A stretch of DNA of 64,000 nt from Fischerella sp. JS2 (GCF_032393985.1 NZ_CP135918.1:62001-126000), one strand, 5' to 3'; positions 54,740-63,906 are shown, counted from the stretch's first letter. Notes: generated by a model not told the origin, from the sequence alone. Translations and numbers: made by a program.

Positions 54740-54905
54740 GTAAATATTAGGGGAGATGGGGAGAGTGGGGAAGTGTGGGGAGTGTGGGGAGATGGGGAGG
54801 TGGGGAGGTGGGGAGTATGAGGGTGTGAGGGGTGTGTAGACGCGTAGCGGCTTAAGGTAAGGGTGGAGTAGTGAACAACTACTAACCACTAACCACTAAC
54901 AACCA
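54740..54905. repeat. Composite repeat block upstream of rpiA
   Basis: Runs of ggggagtgtggggagatgggg (54752-54815), then the gtgtagacgcgtagcggcttaag module (54834-54866) and heptamers taaccac. Translated on the - strand this gives the proline-rich extension that an automatic start would add to RpiA. Confidence 0.75.
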
Positions 54906-55156
54906 ACAAACAATTTTAAGTAATGTAAACTTGGTAATAATATATTTATGTTTCCATAAATTTTTAGTACCCAAATTGACCAGTCAACTTTCCCAAAATC
55001 CTAATACCTGGGAACTCAATGTTAGATTAAGCAGAAAACGAGAATCTGACCCTGGTTTGTCATGGTACGACAAGAACGAAGCGCCTAGTATAGACTTGAC
55101 TTTTCTGGATGTCGCTACGTAAGTCGTGTAACTTTTGAAATTCGGAGAAATGTACC

Positions 55157-56200
55157 ATGAATCGGGAAACACTGTTGCAAGAAACCGTTAAACACATAGA
55201 CATCAAACTTTTTGATGTAGTTGAACTGGTTGAAGCAATGAGTCAAACAGCATTTCAGGGCAGAAATCTAGGACGAGCAGCGAAAATTTATGATGAGATG
55301 CTGCAAGACCCAAATTGTACAATTATTCTCTGTCTCGCCGGCTCCTTGTTTAGTGCGGGTCTAAAGGAAATTGTCTACGACTTGATTACACACAATATGG
55401 TAGATGCCATAGTGTCTACTGGTGCGAACATTGTTGACCAGGACTTTTTTGAAGCACTTGGTTATCATCACTATGTTGGCGACCCCTTTGTAGATGATGA
55501 ATTCCTCAGACAACAACGGATTGACCGCATTTACGATACATATATTGATGAAGATCAGTTGCGAATTTGTGATATGACTATTGCAGAAATTGCAGGTTCT
55601 TTATCACCCCGACCCTACTCTTCACGAGAGTTTATCCAGCACATGGGTGCTTACTTAGAGCATCGAGGTACAACAACTCAGTCTGTAGTGCTGGCTGCTT
55701 ATCAACATCAAGTACCGATTTTTGTGCCTGCTTTCAGTGATTGTTCTGCTGGATTTGGTCTAGTACATCACCAGTGGCACTCTCCAGAGTCCCATCTGAC
55801 AATTGATTCTGTGCGTGATTTCCGGGAATTGACGCAATGTAAACTAGCAGCAGGTGATACTGGTTTGGTAATGATTGGTGGCGGAGTACCAAAAAACTTT
55901 GCTCAAGATACAGTAGTAGCCGCAGAGTTACTTGGTTTTGAAACCGCGATGCACAAGTACACAATTCAAGTAACTGTAGCTGATGAGCGTGATGGTGGCT
56001 TGTCAGGTTCTACCCTTAAAGAAGCTCATTCGTGGGGTAAGGTAGATAAAACTACTGAACAAATGGTATTTGCTGAAGCAACTTTGGCTTTACCATTGAT
56101 TGCTGGATATGTCTACGGTAAAGGAAATTGGAAATCTCGCTCAGGTCGTCAGTTAGCTAAATTGTTTAATCAACCTCAAACCAGTTCCTTAGCGGTTTAA
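55157..56200 (+). CDS. Deoxyhypusine-synthase-like enzyme
   Basis: The 347-residue protein has the DHS fold: LAGSLFSAGLKEIV, VSTGANIVDQDFFEALG, NAD-binding GDTGLVMIGGGVPKN and the lysine of the eukaryotic active site, Lys295 in SWGKV. Bacteria lack eIF5A, the eukaryotic target, so the real reaction is another NAD-dependent aminobutyl transfer, for example homospermidine formation from putrescine or spermidine. An aaattcggagaaatg ribosome site precedes the ATG. It stands alone with a terminator after it. Confidence 0.85.
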   Translation: MNRETLLQETVKHIDIKLFDVVELVEAMSQTAFQGRNLGRAAKIYDEMLQDPNCTIILCLAGSLFSAGLKEIVYDLITHNMVDAIVSTGANIVDQDFFEALGYHHYVGDPFVDDEFLRQQRIDRIYDTYIDEDQLRICDMTIAEIAGSLSPRPYSSREFIQHMGAYLEHRGTTTQSVVLAAYQHQVPIFVPAFSDCSAGFGLVHHQWHSPESHLTIDSVRDFRELTQCKLAAGDTGLVMIGGGVPKNFAQDTVVAAELLGFETAMHKYTIQVTVADERDGGLSGSTLKEAHSWGKVDKTTEQMVFAEATLALPLIAGYVYGKGNWKSRSGRQLAKLFNQPQTSSLAV

Positions 56201-56209
56201 TTGTAATTA

Positions 56210-56237
56210 GGTGGGTTAGTAGTTTATTTAACCCACC
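56210..56237 (+). terminator. Probable intrinsic terminator after the DHS-like gene
   Basis: ggtgggtta and taacccacc form a 9-bp stem with an AT-rich loop, 10 bp past the stop codon. The following bases are not a strong T-run, so confidence is moderate. Confidence 0.55.
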
Positions 56238-56314
56238 AAGAAAAGGGTTAGAGCCTAATAACTGGATAAAAACCTTTTTTACTTCTGCCTTTTCCTGCCT
56301 TCTAACTTTACCCT

Positions 56315-57394
56315 ATGGCTCGCACAGGTTACACTCTACCAGTATTTGCAGTAGCTGCTGCTAAGGCTGCTTTCATGCATCTAAGTAGCAAGGACTTACA
56401 GGTATCCGTTGAGATTGATCTACTACCTGGAATAGCAGAAATTCCTATTTCTCAGGTAGCAACGTTAGAACCAAACAGCGCCCTAGCTATTACCCTTAGT
56501 GATCCTGGTGATAACCTAGATTTAACCAGAAATACACCTATTTGGGCTTGGGTAAAATTGTCACAGCGACAATCTCAAGCTTTGGTTTTGGAAGCAGGTG
56601 AAGGTTTGGGAAAAACAGCTTCTGGGGAAGCAGCAATTTACAGCTATGCTCGTCGCCTATTTGATGCCAATTTACTACCTTTGATTCCTCCAGAGCAAAC
56701 AGTGACAGTATCGATTATTCTTCCCGAAGGTCGGCAGTTGGCACAACGCACCTCCAATGAGGCCTTTGGCATTTTGGAAGGACTTTCATTATTGGGAACT
56801 AGTGGCATTTCTCAACCTCTATCTGCGGCTGATTATCTAGAAGAATTTCGACAGTCATTGCAAACTAAAATCAGAAATTATACTGATTTAGTATTTTGTA
56901 TAGGTAGCAATGGTATGCAAGTAGCTCAACGTTTAGGCATACCAGAGTCAGCGATCGCACAAACTGGTAACTGGATTGGTGCCATGCTTGTAGAAGCTGG
57001 ACTGTACCATGCAAACTCTGTTTTGTTGTTGGGATATCAGGGCAAGCTAATTAAGCTGGCAGGGGGGATTTTCAATACTTCTAGCCATTTGGCAGATGCC
57101 AAATTAGAAATCATCAGCGCAGCTGTAGTGGCTGTTGGCGGTGATTTACAGGCTGTTGGTGCAGTTTTAGAAGCCAAAACCGCCGATGCTGCACACAAAA
57201 AATTGATCGAACTGGGATTGTCGGAATTAGTATTTGGGAAATTAGCTGAAAAAATTAGTCAAAAAGCCACAGCTTATGTGCAGAAGTATGCAAATGTCAC
57301 CTTAAAAGTTGGTACTGTATTGTTTGATCGTAAAGGTGAAATTATCAGCCAAGATTCACAAGCGACGGAATTACTGGGGAGAGTGGTGGGGTGA
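56315..57394 (+). CDS. cbiD: Cobalt-precorrin-5B (C1)-methyltransferase CbiD
   Basis: The 359-residue protein is CbiD, which methylates C-1 of the corrin ring in the anaerobic cobalamin pathway using S-adenosylmethionine. Motifs are MARTGYTLPVFAVAAAKAAF, EAGEGLGKTASGEAAIYSYA and SEAFGILEGLSLLGTSGISQ-type TSNEAFGILEGLSLLGTSGI. Length fits the family. It precedes cobK by 203 bp, with an intergenic repeat block between, so separate transcription is possible. No cobalamin riboswitch was recognised. Confidence 0.9.
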   Translation: MARTGYTLPVFAVAAAKAAFMHLSSKDLQVSVEIDLLPGIAEIPISQVATLEPNSALAITLSDPGDNLDLTRNTPIWAWVKLSQRQSQALVLEAGEGLGKTASGEAAIYSYARRLFDANLLPLIPPEQTVTVSIILPEGRQLAQRTSNEAFGILEGLSLLGTSGISQPLSAADYLEEFRQSLQTKIRNYTDLVFCIGSNGMQVAQRLGIPESAIAQTGNWIGAMLVEAGLYHANSVLLLGYQGKLIKLAGGIFNTSSHLADAKLEIISAAVVAVGGDLQAVGAVLEAKTADAAHKKLIELGLSELVFGKLAEKISQKATAYVQKYANVTLKVGTVLFDRKGEIISQDSQATELLGRVVG

Positions 57395-57596
57395 TGGGAA
57401 GTGTGAGGGGTGTGTAGACGCGCTTTGCGCGGCTTCCCGTAGGGTGGGGTGTGAGAGGTGTGTAGACGCGTAGCGGCTTAAGGTAAGGGTGGAGTAGTAA
57501 ACAACTACTAACCACTAATGTAAAGACGCGATTAATCTGTGAATGTACAGACGCGAGGAACATCGCGTCTGTAACCACTAACAACCAACCATTTAT
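57395..57596. repeat. Composite repeat block between cbiD and cobK
   Basis: Modules at 57412-57449 and 57460-57492 (gtgtagacgcg...), heptamers and a 30-bp near-palindrome at 57545-57574. The block fills the whole gap and touches the cobK start. Confidence 0.8.
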
Positions 57597-58337
57597 ATGA
57601 AACGTCTTCTTATTCTTGGTGGAACAGGTGATGCTACTGAGTTAGCGTCTAAAGCCTCGATGATTAAGCAAATAGAAGTGATCACATCTTTAGCAGGTCG
57701 CACTCGTAATCCATTAGTACCTACAAGAATGGTGCGATTTGGTGGTTTTGGTGGCGAAGCGGGTTTAGTTGCATATTTGCGTGACGCAAAAATAGATTTG
57801 CTAATTGATGCTACTCATCCCTTTGCAGCACAGATTTCTTGGAATGCGGCGACTGCTGCTGCAAGCTGTAATATCCCTTATTTAATGTTTATTCGTCCAG
57901 CGTGGAAACGTGTTTCTGGGGATGAGTGGATAGAGGTTGATAGTGTGGAAGTTGCTGCTAGTGTGTTACCTGAATTTGCCAAACGGGTATTCTTGACTAT
58001 TGGTAGACAGCAACTTGCTGCTTTTGCTAGCTTGGACAGTATTTGGTTTTTGATGCGGTTGATTGATCCACCTGCGCCTGATGCATTAGTACCATCAGGA
58101 ATGATATTGTGCGATCGCGGCCCTTTTGCTTTAGAAAATGAACGTCGGTTGTTAATCAAACATCAGATTGATACTTTGGTAAGTAAGAATAGCGGTGGCG
58201 ATGCTACTTATGCCAAAATCATTGCGGCGCGGGAGTTGGGGGTAAAGGTGGTAATGGTGAAGCGTCCACCCACTCCACCAGGAGAAAAAGTCAGCGATGT
58301 GGAAAGTACGATGCAGTGGTTAATTAATCAGTTGTGA
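57597..58337 (+). CDS. cobK: Precorrin-6A reductase CobK/CbiJ
   Basis: The 246-residue protein has the Rossmann start RLLILGGTGDATELASKAS, LLIDATHPFAAQISWNA and VFLTIGRQQLAAF, ending with NSGGDATYAKIIAARELGVK. It reduces precorrin-6A (or cobalt-precorrin-6A) with NAD(P)H in corrin synthesis. It is adjacent to cbiD, which acts one step earlier, so the pair is a pathway fragment. Other cob/cbi genes are not in the window. Confidence 0.9.
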   Translation: MKRLLILGGTGDATELASKASMIKQIEVITSLAGRTRNPLVPTRMVRFGGFGGEAGLVAYLRDAKIDLLIDATHPFAAQISWNAATAAASCNIPYLMFIRPAWKRVSGDEWIEVDSVEVAASVLPEFAKRVFLTIGRQQLAAFASLDSIWFLMRLIDPPAPDALVPSGMILCDRGPFALENERRLLIKHQIDTLVSKNSGGDATYAKIIAARELGVKVVMVKRPPTPPGEKVSDVESTMQWLINQL

Positions 58338-58366
58338 TATATTTTCCTCCTTATTTTTTGTACGTC

Positions 58367-58396
58367 GAACACCGATGCACACCGATGCACACAGAT
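58367..58396. repeat. Copy of the cacagatgcacac repeat
   Basis: The stretch reads acaccgatgcacaccgatgc and ends acacagat. It matches the 20175 and 45346-46015 copies. Confidence 0.7.
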
Positions 58397-58526
58397 AAGA
58401 ATAGATAGTTTGTGGCGTGCTTTGAAGGATAAGTTTATAGATATTGCTGTAGGAAAAGCTAACTTGGGATAGAAGTACGATCACTAGTCAATATTTAGTA
58501 TTTGAGTACTGTTTGTTATATTGACT

Positions 58527-58976
58527 ATGTCTTTATTGCCTAATTTAGAGCATCGTCGTAAAGAAATTCTCCGTGGAGTTCTTGCTGTTTGTATTATCAT
58601 TGTTGGTATTACCCATTTTATTAGACCGGAGCAATATGCCCGCATTGTTCCACCACCATTTCCACCTTTTGCATCGGTTTATATTAGTGGTTTTTTTGAA
58701 ATTTTAGGTGGTATTGGTTTAATGATTCCATTTGTGAGTGTCGCCGCAGCATGGGGATTAATAGCTCTCTTTATTGCTGTATTTCCTGCCAATATTTATA
58801 TGACTTTGCACAATATTAAAGTTGAGGGAATTCCTCATAATCAACTACTTTATATAGTAAGGCTACCTTTTCAAGCAGTTTTAATTGCCTGGGCATATTG
58901 GTACACTCGCAACCCAGAAACACAATTAGGAGCATCGAAAGTTACTAAAAAATTAGAGGATTCTTCTTTGGTTTAG
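58527..58976 (+). CDS. DoxX-like small membrane protein
   Basis: The start is set at ATG 58527 (a TTG at 58521 adds two codons), giving 149 residues. Four hydrophobic stretches are visible, with GVLAVCIIIVGITHFIRPEQ near the N-terminus and FFEILGGIGLMIPFVSVAAA in the centre, as in DoxX/DoxD-like proteins. Function in cyanobacteria is unknown; redox or thiosulfate roles of relatives do not transfer safely. It lies 160 bp upstream of the first TspO gene. Confidence 0.7.
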   Translation: MSLLPNLEHRRKEILRGVLAVCIIIVGITHFIRPEQYARIVPPPFPPFASVYISGFFEILGGIGLMIPFVSVAAAWGLIALFIAVFPANIYMTLHNIKVEGIPHNQLLYIVRLPFQAVLIAWAYWYTRNPETQLGASKVTKKLEDSSLV

Positions 58977-59137
58977 TAAAGATGTTAGTAAGACACAAAC
59001 AATAAAAATAAATATTTGGCAGCTTATCTCTATAGCTAGATTCAGATTTTACACTGATTCAAACTCAGGATGGATGAGTAAGAAACGTACAAATTGACAA
59101 AATCTGACTAGATCGCAAAGGGTGAGGACAATAATGC

Positions 59138-59611
59138 ATGATTAAATCTTGGATGGTAATTGGTGGGGTTGCTTTTTTAGTTGCTTTATGTGCTAACTTC
59201 ATCACTCCTAGCGATCGCAAATGGTTTAAACGTCTACAAAGACCAAGATGGCTCACATTTGAAGCAGCGATTCCTGTAATTTGGACTGTGGTATTTATTT
59301 GTGGCGCTTGGTCTGCTTATATTGTTTGGGAAAAAAACCCAGGGACAACTACAACCTGGTTATTAATGGGGTTATATCTGCTTTTAGAAATTGTTACTAT
59401 TGCCTACAATCCTGTAATGCTTAGGACTCGCCATTTGAGAGTAGGTACAATTCTAGGAGGAACGGGTGTTGTAATCGGGGTGATATTAGCGATCGCAGTT
59501 TATCCCATTTCTGGTTGGGCAACACTGTTACTTATACCTTATTTATTGTGGAGTCCTATCGGTACATATACAACTAAAGTTATGGAACGCCTCAATCCTC
59601 AAGATGTTTAA
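59138..59611 (+). CDS. tspO: TspO/MBR family membrane protein (first copy)
   Basis: The 157-residue protein has five helices and shows MIKSWMVIGGVAFLVALCA, FKRLQRPRWLTFEAAIPVIW (conserved Pro/Trp pair), WSAYIVWEKNPGTTTTW and a C-terminal LLWSPIGTYTTKVM. TspO/MBR binds porphyrins and sterols and is linked to tetrapyrrole stress responses. It may help explain the nearby cobalamin (tetrapyrrole) genes but this is only proximity. Confidence 0.85.
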   Translation: MIKSWMVIGGVAFLVALCANFITPSDRKWFKRLQRPRWLTFEAAIPVIWTVVFICGAWSAYIVWEKNPGTTTTWLLMGLYLLLEIVTIAYNPVMLRTRHLRVGTILGGTGVVIGVILAIAVYPISGWATLLLIPYLLWSPIGTYTTKVMERLNPQDV

Positions 59612-59617
59612 TATTAG

Positions 59618-59760
59618 TTAGTAAATAGCAGTAAGTAGTTAGTAATTAGTAGATAGGTAGTTTAGCGCTAACAACTAACTATTAACTACTAACAATCAAC
59701 AATATGACTAACGACTGATTAAACTCAGATCCTAAATTGTCAAAATTGCTGTGTAAGTCT
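59618..59760. repeat. Heptamer-type repeats between the TspO copies
   Basis: tagttagtaaatagcagtaagtagttagt and ctaacaactaactattaact run over 59618-59700. Confidence 0.6.
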
Positions 59761-59789
59761 TGACAAAATACACAGTAAGGAGTAGGAAA

Positions 59790-60263
59790 ATGATTCAATC
59801 TTGGATGGTAATTGGGGCTGTAACTTTTTTAGTTGCAGTTGGTAGTTTTTTTATTACACCACGTGATGTGAAATGGTTTGCCCAACTAAGTCGCCCGCGT
59901 TGGCTAGTATTTGAGCCGCTAATACCTTTTATTTGGACTGCAATTTTTATTTGCGGTGCTGCTTCTGCTAATATTATTTGGCAAAAAAATCCAGGCAGTT
60001 TAATAACTTGGTTGCTAATGGGTTGCTATCTGTTGCTGGAAATTATTACTGTCACCTATATACCCTTAATGTTGAGGTTTCGCAGCCTCAGAATCGGAGA
60101 AATGATTGGTTCTGTTGGTCTTGTTTTAGGTATAGTGCTAGCGTTATCTGTTTTGCCTATTTCTCGACTAGCTAGCTTATTGTTGGTTCCTTATTTGGTT
60201 TGGAGTCCAGTCGGAACCTATACGACTGAGGAGTTAATTCAGCTAAATCCCGAAGATGCGTAG
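59790..60263 (+). CDS. tspO: TspO/MBR family membrane protein (second copy)
   Basis: The start is set at ATG 59790 with taaggag just before; a TTG at 59760 is upstream. It has 157 residues, the same length and topology as the first copy, with FAQLSRPRWLVFEPLIPFIW and LVWSPVGTYTTEEL. The two copies share about 60 percent identity by eye. They are an old tandem duplication that has diverged, so they may differ in ligand or expression. Confidence 0.85.
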   Translation: MIQSWMVIGAVTFLVAVGSFFITPRDVKWFAQLSRPRWLVFEPLIPFIWTAIFICGAASANIIWQKNPGSLITWLLMGCYLLLEIITVTYIPLMLRFRSLRIGEMIGSVGLVLGIVLALSVLPISRLASLLLVPYLVWSPVGTYTTEELIQLNPEDA

Positions 60264-60337
60264 GTGTTGTTGGTTGTTGGTTGTTTGTTGTTTGGAAGTA
60301 CTTAACAATTAACTAGCAACAACCAATAACCAAATAA

Positions 60338-61045
60338 CTAAATTAGCCTACCGTAACGTGCAAATAGATTTTGACTCGGATTGGCTTGATTATGCAACCA
60401 AGCCCACATCTGATCACCAATGGAAAAATGCCACCACTCGCGGGGGTTGCGTTTAAAATCGGCTTTCTCCATCACATCTCGCAGTAGCAGACGGTTAGCA
60501 TGATATTGTTGTGCTACTTTTTGTTTACTATTGGCATAATAATCAGGAAGCGATCGCTCTGACATTTCATCTATCGGCGAACCCATATCCACAATTGCGC
60601 CGTTTTCATCTAGTAGCGTTACATCCACAGCAGCACCAGTACTATGAGGCGGTGGTGTGTTTATATCTAAACTAGGTTCAGCCCAGATTTGATAAACTTC
60701 TTGCCAAATTTCTTGACGTTGAGTTACTGATAAATTTGCCTCAACAAGTCCTCTATTCCTTACCGCTTCGGCAAAACTGTAATTTACCATAAACTGTTGC
60801 ACAGCAACGGGACGATAAGCATCAAAAATTTGAATCCGCCAGTCGGGATGCAGCAACTGTAAGTGATTTTGGGCTGTGATCAAGCTTTCAACAACACTTT
60901 GGCGCAAAAAATAGGGAGAATGTTCCCCATAAGGCGCACCTAATTTTTCATAAGGATGAGGAGACTCTACTGCAAACATTGTCAAAGGAATAGCTATTAG
61001 CGGTTCGCCACACTCTTGAATGGGAACTTGATGATAAGGTCTCAT
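60338..61045 (-). CDS. D-alanyl-D-alanine dipeptidase (VanX/DdpX-like)
   Basis: The 235-residue protein has the zinc set of VanX: His and Asp in HSTGAAVDVTLLD (H-x6-D) and Glu-x2-His in REWWHFSIG, plus FDAYRP with the catalytic Arg. Relatives cleave D-Ala-D-Ala in cell-wall turnover or vancomycin resistance. No van genes are adjacent, so it is a recycling enzyme by inference. No signal peptide is visible. Confidence 0.85.
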   Translation of the reverse strand: MRPYHQVPIQECGEPLIAIPLTMFAVESPHPYEKLGAPYGEHSPYFLRQSVVESLITAQNHLQLLHPDWRIQIFDAYRPVAVQQFMVNYSFAEAVRNRGLVEANLSVTQRQEIWQEVYQIWAEPSLDINTPPPHSTGAAVDVTLLDENGAIVDMGSPIDEMSERSLPDYYANSKQKVAQQYHANRLLLRDVMEKADFKRNPREWWHFSIGDQMWAWLHNQANPSQNLFARYGRLI

Positions 61046-61260
61046 ACCAATTTTGGATTTTAGATTTTGGATTTTAGATTAGGAATCATTGCTAATAGCT
61101 TAAGTCAGCTTTTAGCTGACTAATTCTACTAATATCAAGTCTGGAGAATCACTTTATATTGCTACTGCGATGCTCTAAAGGAGCAGTCTTTGACGATCAC
61201 AATTATTAGGTAATCCCCCAATTACCAATTATCCATTACCAATTACCAACACAGGCAAAT
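61040..61260. repeat. Repeats upstream of the VanX-like gene
   Basis: Runs of ttttggattttagattttgg (61052-61079), like those inside murD. A hairpin agtcagcttttagctgact (61103-61121) follows, then heptamers of the attaccaatt type at 61215-61252. Confidence 0.65.
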
Positions 61261-61293
61261 AGTATAAGTGTGCTAGCGGACATAATACAAGCT

Positions 61294-63309
61294 TTAACTA
61301 ACTCCTATTACAGCTCCTGCACTTTCATTTGCCAGCCGATCTACTGCACATATAGCATAGGTTCCTGGTTCAACGGTAGCAAAGGTGGTGCTAGCAGGCA
61401 AAACTCGCTGCAATGTCCAAGTATCACCACTATACCTGTAAACTGTCCAAGAACGAATCTGACTGTTATCACCTGGTTTCCAAGTCAATTTACGGTTGCT
61501 AACTTGTAGCGCTGTGGGGGGTGTTGGTGGTATGGTATTCTGCCAAGATAAAGTCGGAGGTAAGGCAGGTTTGTTGTAAAGCAGTTGCAATTTATCAGCG
61601 ATGCCCTGACTATTTTCCATTAAAACACCCACGTTAAAGAAGATGTTCCCCAAGGACAACTGTTCAGCTTGGCTGCGACTAATTTTTACCTGCTTTTCAA
61701 TTTCGCCACTTTCGCGACTCTTGTTATTTGGTTCTGTGAGATTGTTACCTGCATAAACGTGTCTTTGCTTAGTGTTAATCTGTGTCCACCACTTCAATAA
61801 GGCGGAATAACTTTGTTGGGTTTGGTCGGTGCGCCAGTAAAGCTGGGGAGCAATATAATCAATCCAACCTTGTTCTAGCCATTTTTTAGAGTCGGCATAC
61901 AGGACATTATAAGCATCTAATCCGGTAATACCTGGGGGCTGTCCGGGGCGATAGATACCAAAGGGACTAATGCCAAATTTGACGTAGGGTTTGGTGGCTT
62001 TGATCCCTTGCCAAAGGCGCTGTACCATTTTGTTAACATTGTCTCTGCGCCAATCAGCAAGACTGAGTGTACCACCAACTGCTTTATATGCAGCGTAGGT
62101 TTTGTCATCGGGAAAAGATTGACCCTCTACGGGATAGGGATAGAAATAGTCGTCTAAGTGAATGCCGTCAACATCGTAGCGTTTCACCACATCCATGATC
62201 ACGTTGTAAGCCCGATCCTGGACTATTTTCACTCCTGGGTCCATCCAGCGTTGAGTTTTCCACAGGTAGACGCATTCTGGATTGGTAACTGCGAGGTGGG
62301 GGCGAACATTTTTAGCTGGATTAGTGGAAGTACTAGCCCGGTAAGGGTTAAACCAAGCATGAAGTTCAATATTGCGCTTGTGACATTCAGCGATCGCAAA
62401 CTCCAAAGGGTCATAAAATGGATCTGGCGCTTTCCCCTGAGTTCCTGTTAACCAAGCACTCCAGGGTTCTAGTTGGGAAGCATACACTGCATCTCCCTCG
62501 GGTCGTACCTGAAGTATTAAGGCGTTGAAATTGAGAGCATCTAATTTTTCAATAATCTTGATTAACTCAGATTTTTGCTGGGCAACACTCAGTCCTGGTT
62601 TAGAAGGCCAGTCACTATTCCACACACAAGCTACCCAAGCCCCCCGGAACTCTCGTTTGTGGCTGACAATTGCAGCAGGGGTCGGTATATTTCCTGGTTC
62701 TGGGGCAACAACAATATAGCTGGAGGCTATTTTTTCAGCGTTACCCTGATATACTAGGGCTTGATATACAATCGCTGCCACATCACCTCGGGTTGCTGCT
62801 ACATTCGGGTTAAGTATTTTTACGTTAGGAAAATTAGCGACTATACCAGCACGAGTGGCTATTGCTACTGCATTTTTGGCGTATTCAGGAATACTAGCTG
62901 CATCGTTATAGATAAAGGGAAGTGTGGGTAACAAGTCAGGTTTAATACTGGTAGCTAGACCTAAACCACTGACTAAAGATACCAAAACATCGCCTCTAGC
63001 AATTCTATTATTAGGACGAAAGCTGCGATCAGGATAGCCAGATAGAAATCCTATTTCGTAAGCTTTTTTAATAGCATTTGCTGCCCAGTGGTTAGCAGGA
63101 ACATCAGTAAACGGCACATACTCCCGCTTGGCAGGTTGGTTAAAAACTGTGGCAATTATCGCAGCAAACTCCGCACGAGTTACTGAGTTATCGGGACGAA
63201 ACGTGCCATTTGGATACCCATTTAAAATTTTACGTTGGGCTAAAGCTTCAATAAAAGCGCGGGCCCAGTGATTTTGAATATCCGAAAAGCGAGTAGAAGT
63301 AGATACCAT
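61294..63309 (-). CDS. SLH-domain protein with GHL10 (DUF187-like) glycoside hydrolase domain
   Basis: The start is set at ATG 63309; a TTG at 63315 adds two codons. Of 671 residues, three SLH repeats (about 6-190) begin FSDIQNHWARAFIEALAQRK, then PFTDVPANHWAANAIKKAYE. They are followed by a GHL10 TIM barrel (about 212-550, REFRGAWVACVWNSDWPSKP, DGIHLDDYFYP) and a C-terminal beta domain. SLH parts tie to outer layers or secondary polymers. No typical signal peptide is visible at the start. The likely role is at the cell surface. Glycan substrate is unknown. Confidence 0.85.
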   Translation of the reverse strand: MVSTSTRFSDIQNHWARAFIEALAQRKILNGYPNGTFRPDNSVTRAEFAAIIATVFNQPAKREYVPFTDVPANHWAANAIKKAYEIGFLSGYPDRSFRPNNRIARGDVLVSLVSGLGLATSIKPDLLPTLPFIYNDAASIPEYAKNAVAIATRAGIVANFPNVKILNPNVAATRGDVAAIVYQALVYQGNAEKIASSYIVVAPEPGNIPTPAAIVSHKREFRGAWVACVWNSDWPSKPGLSVAQQKSELIKIIEKLDALNFNALILQVRPEGDAVYASQLEPWSAWLTGTQGKAPDPFYDPLEFAIAECHKRNIELHAWFNPYRASTSTNPAKNVRPHLAVTNPECVYLWKTQRWMDPGVKIVQDRAYNVIMDVVKRYDVDGIHLDDYFYPYPVEGQSFPDDKTYAAYKAVGGTLSLADWRRDNVNKMVQRLWQGIKATKPYVKFGISPFGIYRPGQPPGITGLDAYNVLYADSKKWLEQGWIDYIAPQLYWRTDQTQQSYSALLKWWTQINTKQRHVYAGNNLTEPNNKSRESGEIEKQVKISRSQAEQLSLGNIFFNVGVLMENSQGIADKLQLLYNKPALPPTLSWQNTIPPTPPTALQVSNRKLTWKPGDNSQIRSWTVYRYSGDTWTLQRVLPASTTFATVEPGTYAICAVDRLANESAGAVIGVS

Positions 63310-63522
63310 ATCCAACCCCAGCTAACTAGATTGATTTTAGTCAGCTTTGTAATTTTTAGGACGGTTTTTCCATTACTCTTTAGGTTTATCTCAATTGCTG
63401 CGATCGCAACCGTAAGGTTCCCATTCGCTCTATTCAAAGGCGCAATTATATGGTAGTGCCTATTCTTTCGAGCAAACAGCGTGACTATAAGCGCCACCAT
63501 CGTTAATTTTTTGAGTTTGATT

Positions 63523-63800
63523 ACTCTTTGATCGCCATAACATCAACACACCAATGACAAAACTTTGTGATGCTGTACTGTTACAAATTGTGTAAGACAT
63601 CGTGCTATTTTCTGAGTCCACCTGCACATGCGGGTGGTTTTTGTTGGCGATCTAGCCTTAGATGAGTCTATCGCTCTTTGATCGCCACAACATCAACACA
63701 CCAACGACAAATCTTTGTTACGTCATACTGCTAGAAATTTTGTAGGACATTATGCTCTTTTCCTGCGCCCACCTGCATATGCGGGTGGTTTTTGTTTGCA
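63523..63800. repeat. Tandem duplication of about 150 bp, each copy with a terminator-like hairpin
   Basis: Copy 1 (about 63523-63650) and copy 2 (about 63673-63800) share ctctttgatcgcca(t/c)aacatcaacacacca and end in a hairpin ccacctgca(c/t)atgcgggtgg followed by tttttgtt. Both contain no convincing open frame. Stem plus T-run is that of an intrinsic terminator. Confidence 0.75.
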
Positions 63801-63833
63801 ATGAGCGATCGCCCAGGAGACATGGCAAATCTT

Positions 63834-63899
63834 AAGTTACTTAATATACTAAGTATCAAGCTACTCTTGAGAGTAGCTCTGTGTTTGCCAAGGTAACTT
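63834..63899. promoter_or_regulatory. Nested inverted repeats upstream of the last gene
   Basis: Outer arms aagttac (63834-63840) and gtaactt (63893-63899) enclose a perfect hairpin agctactct-tg-agagtagct (63859-63878). It sits 8-73 bp upstream of the ATG at 63907, the position for an operator or leader structure. Regulator is unknown. Confidence 0.5.
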
Positions 63900-63906
63900 A
63901 ATTTTT

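Noticed and set aside
63240-63500. An 86-codon open frame overlapping the SLH gene start
   Set aside because: It overlaps the well-supported SLH protein in another frame and has no family match.
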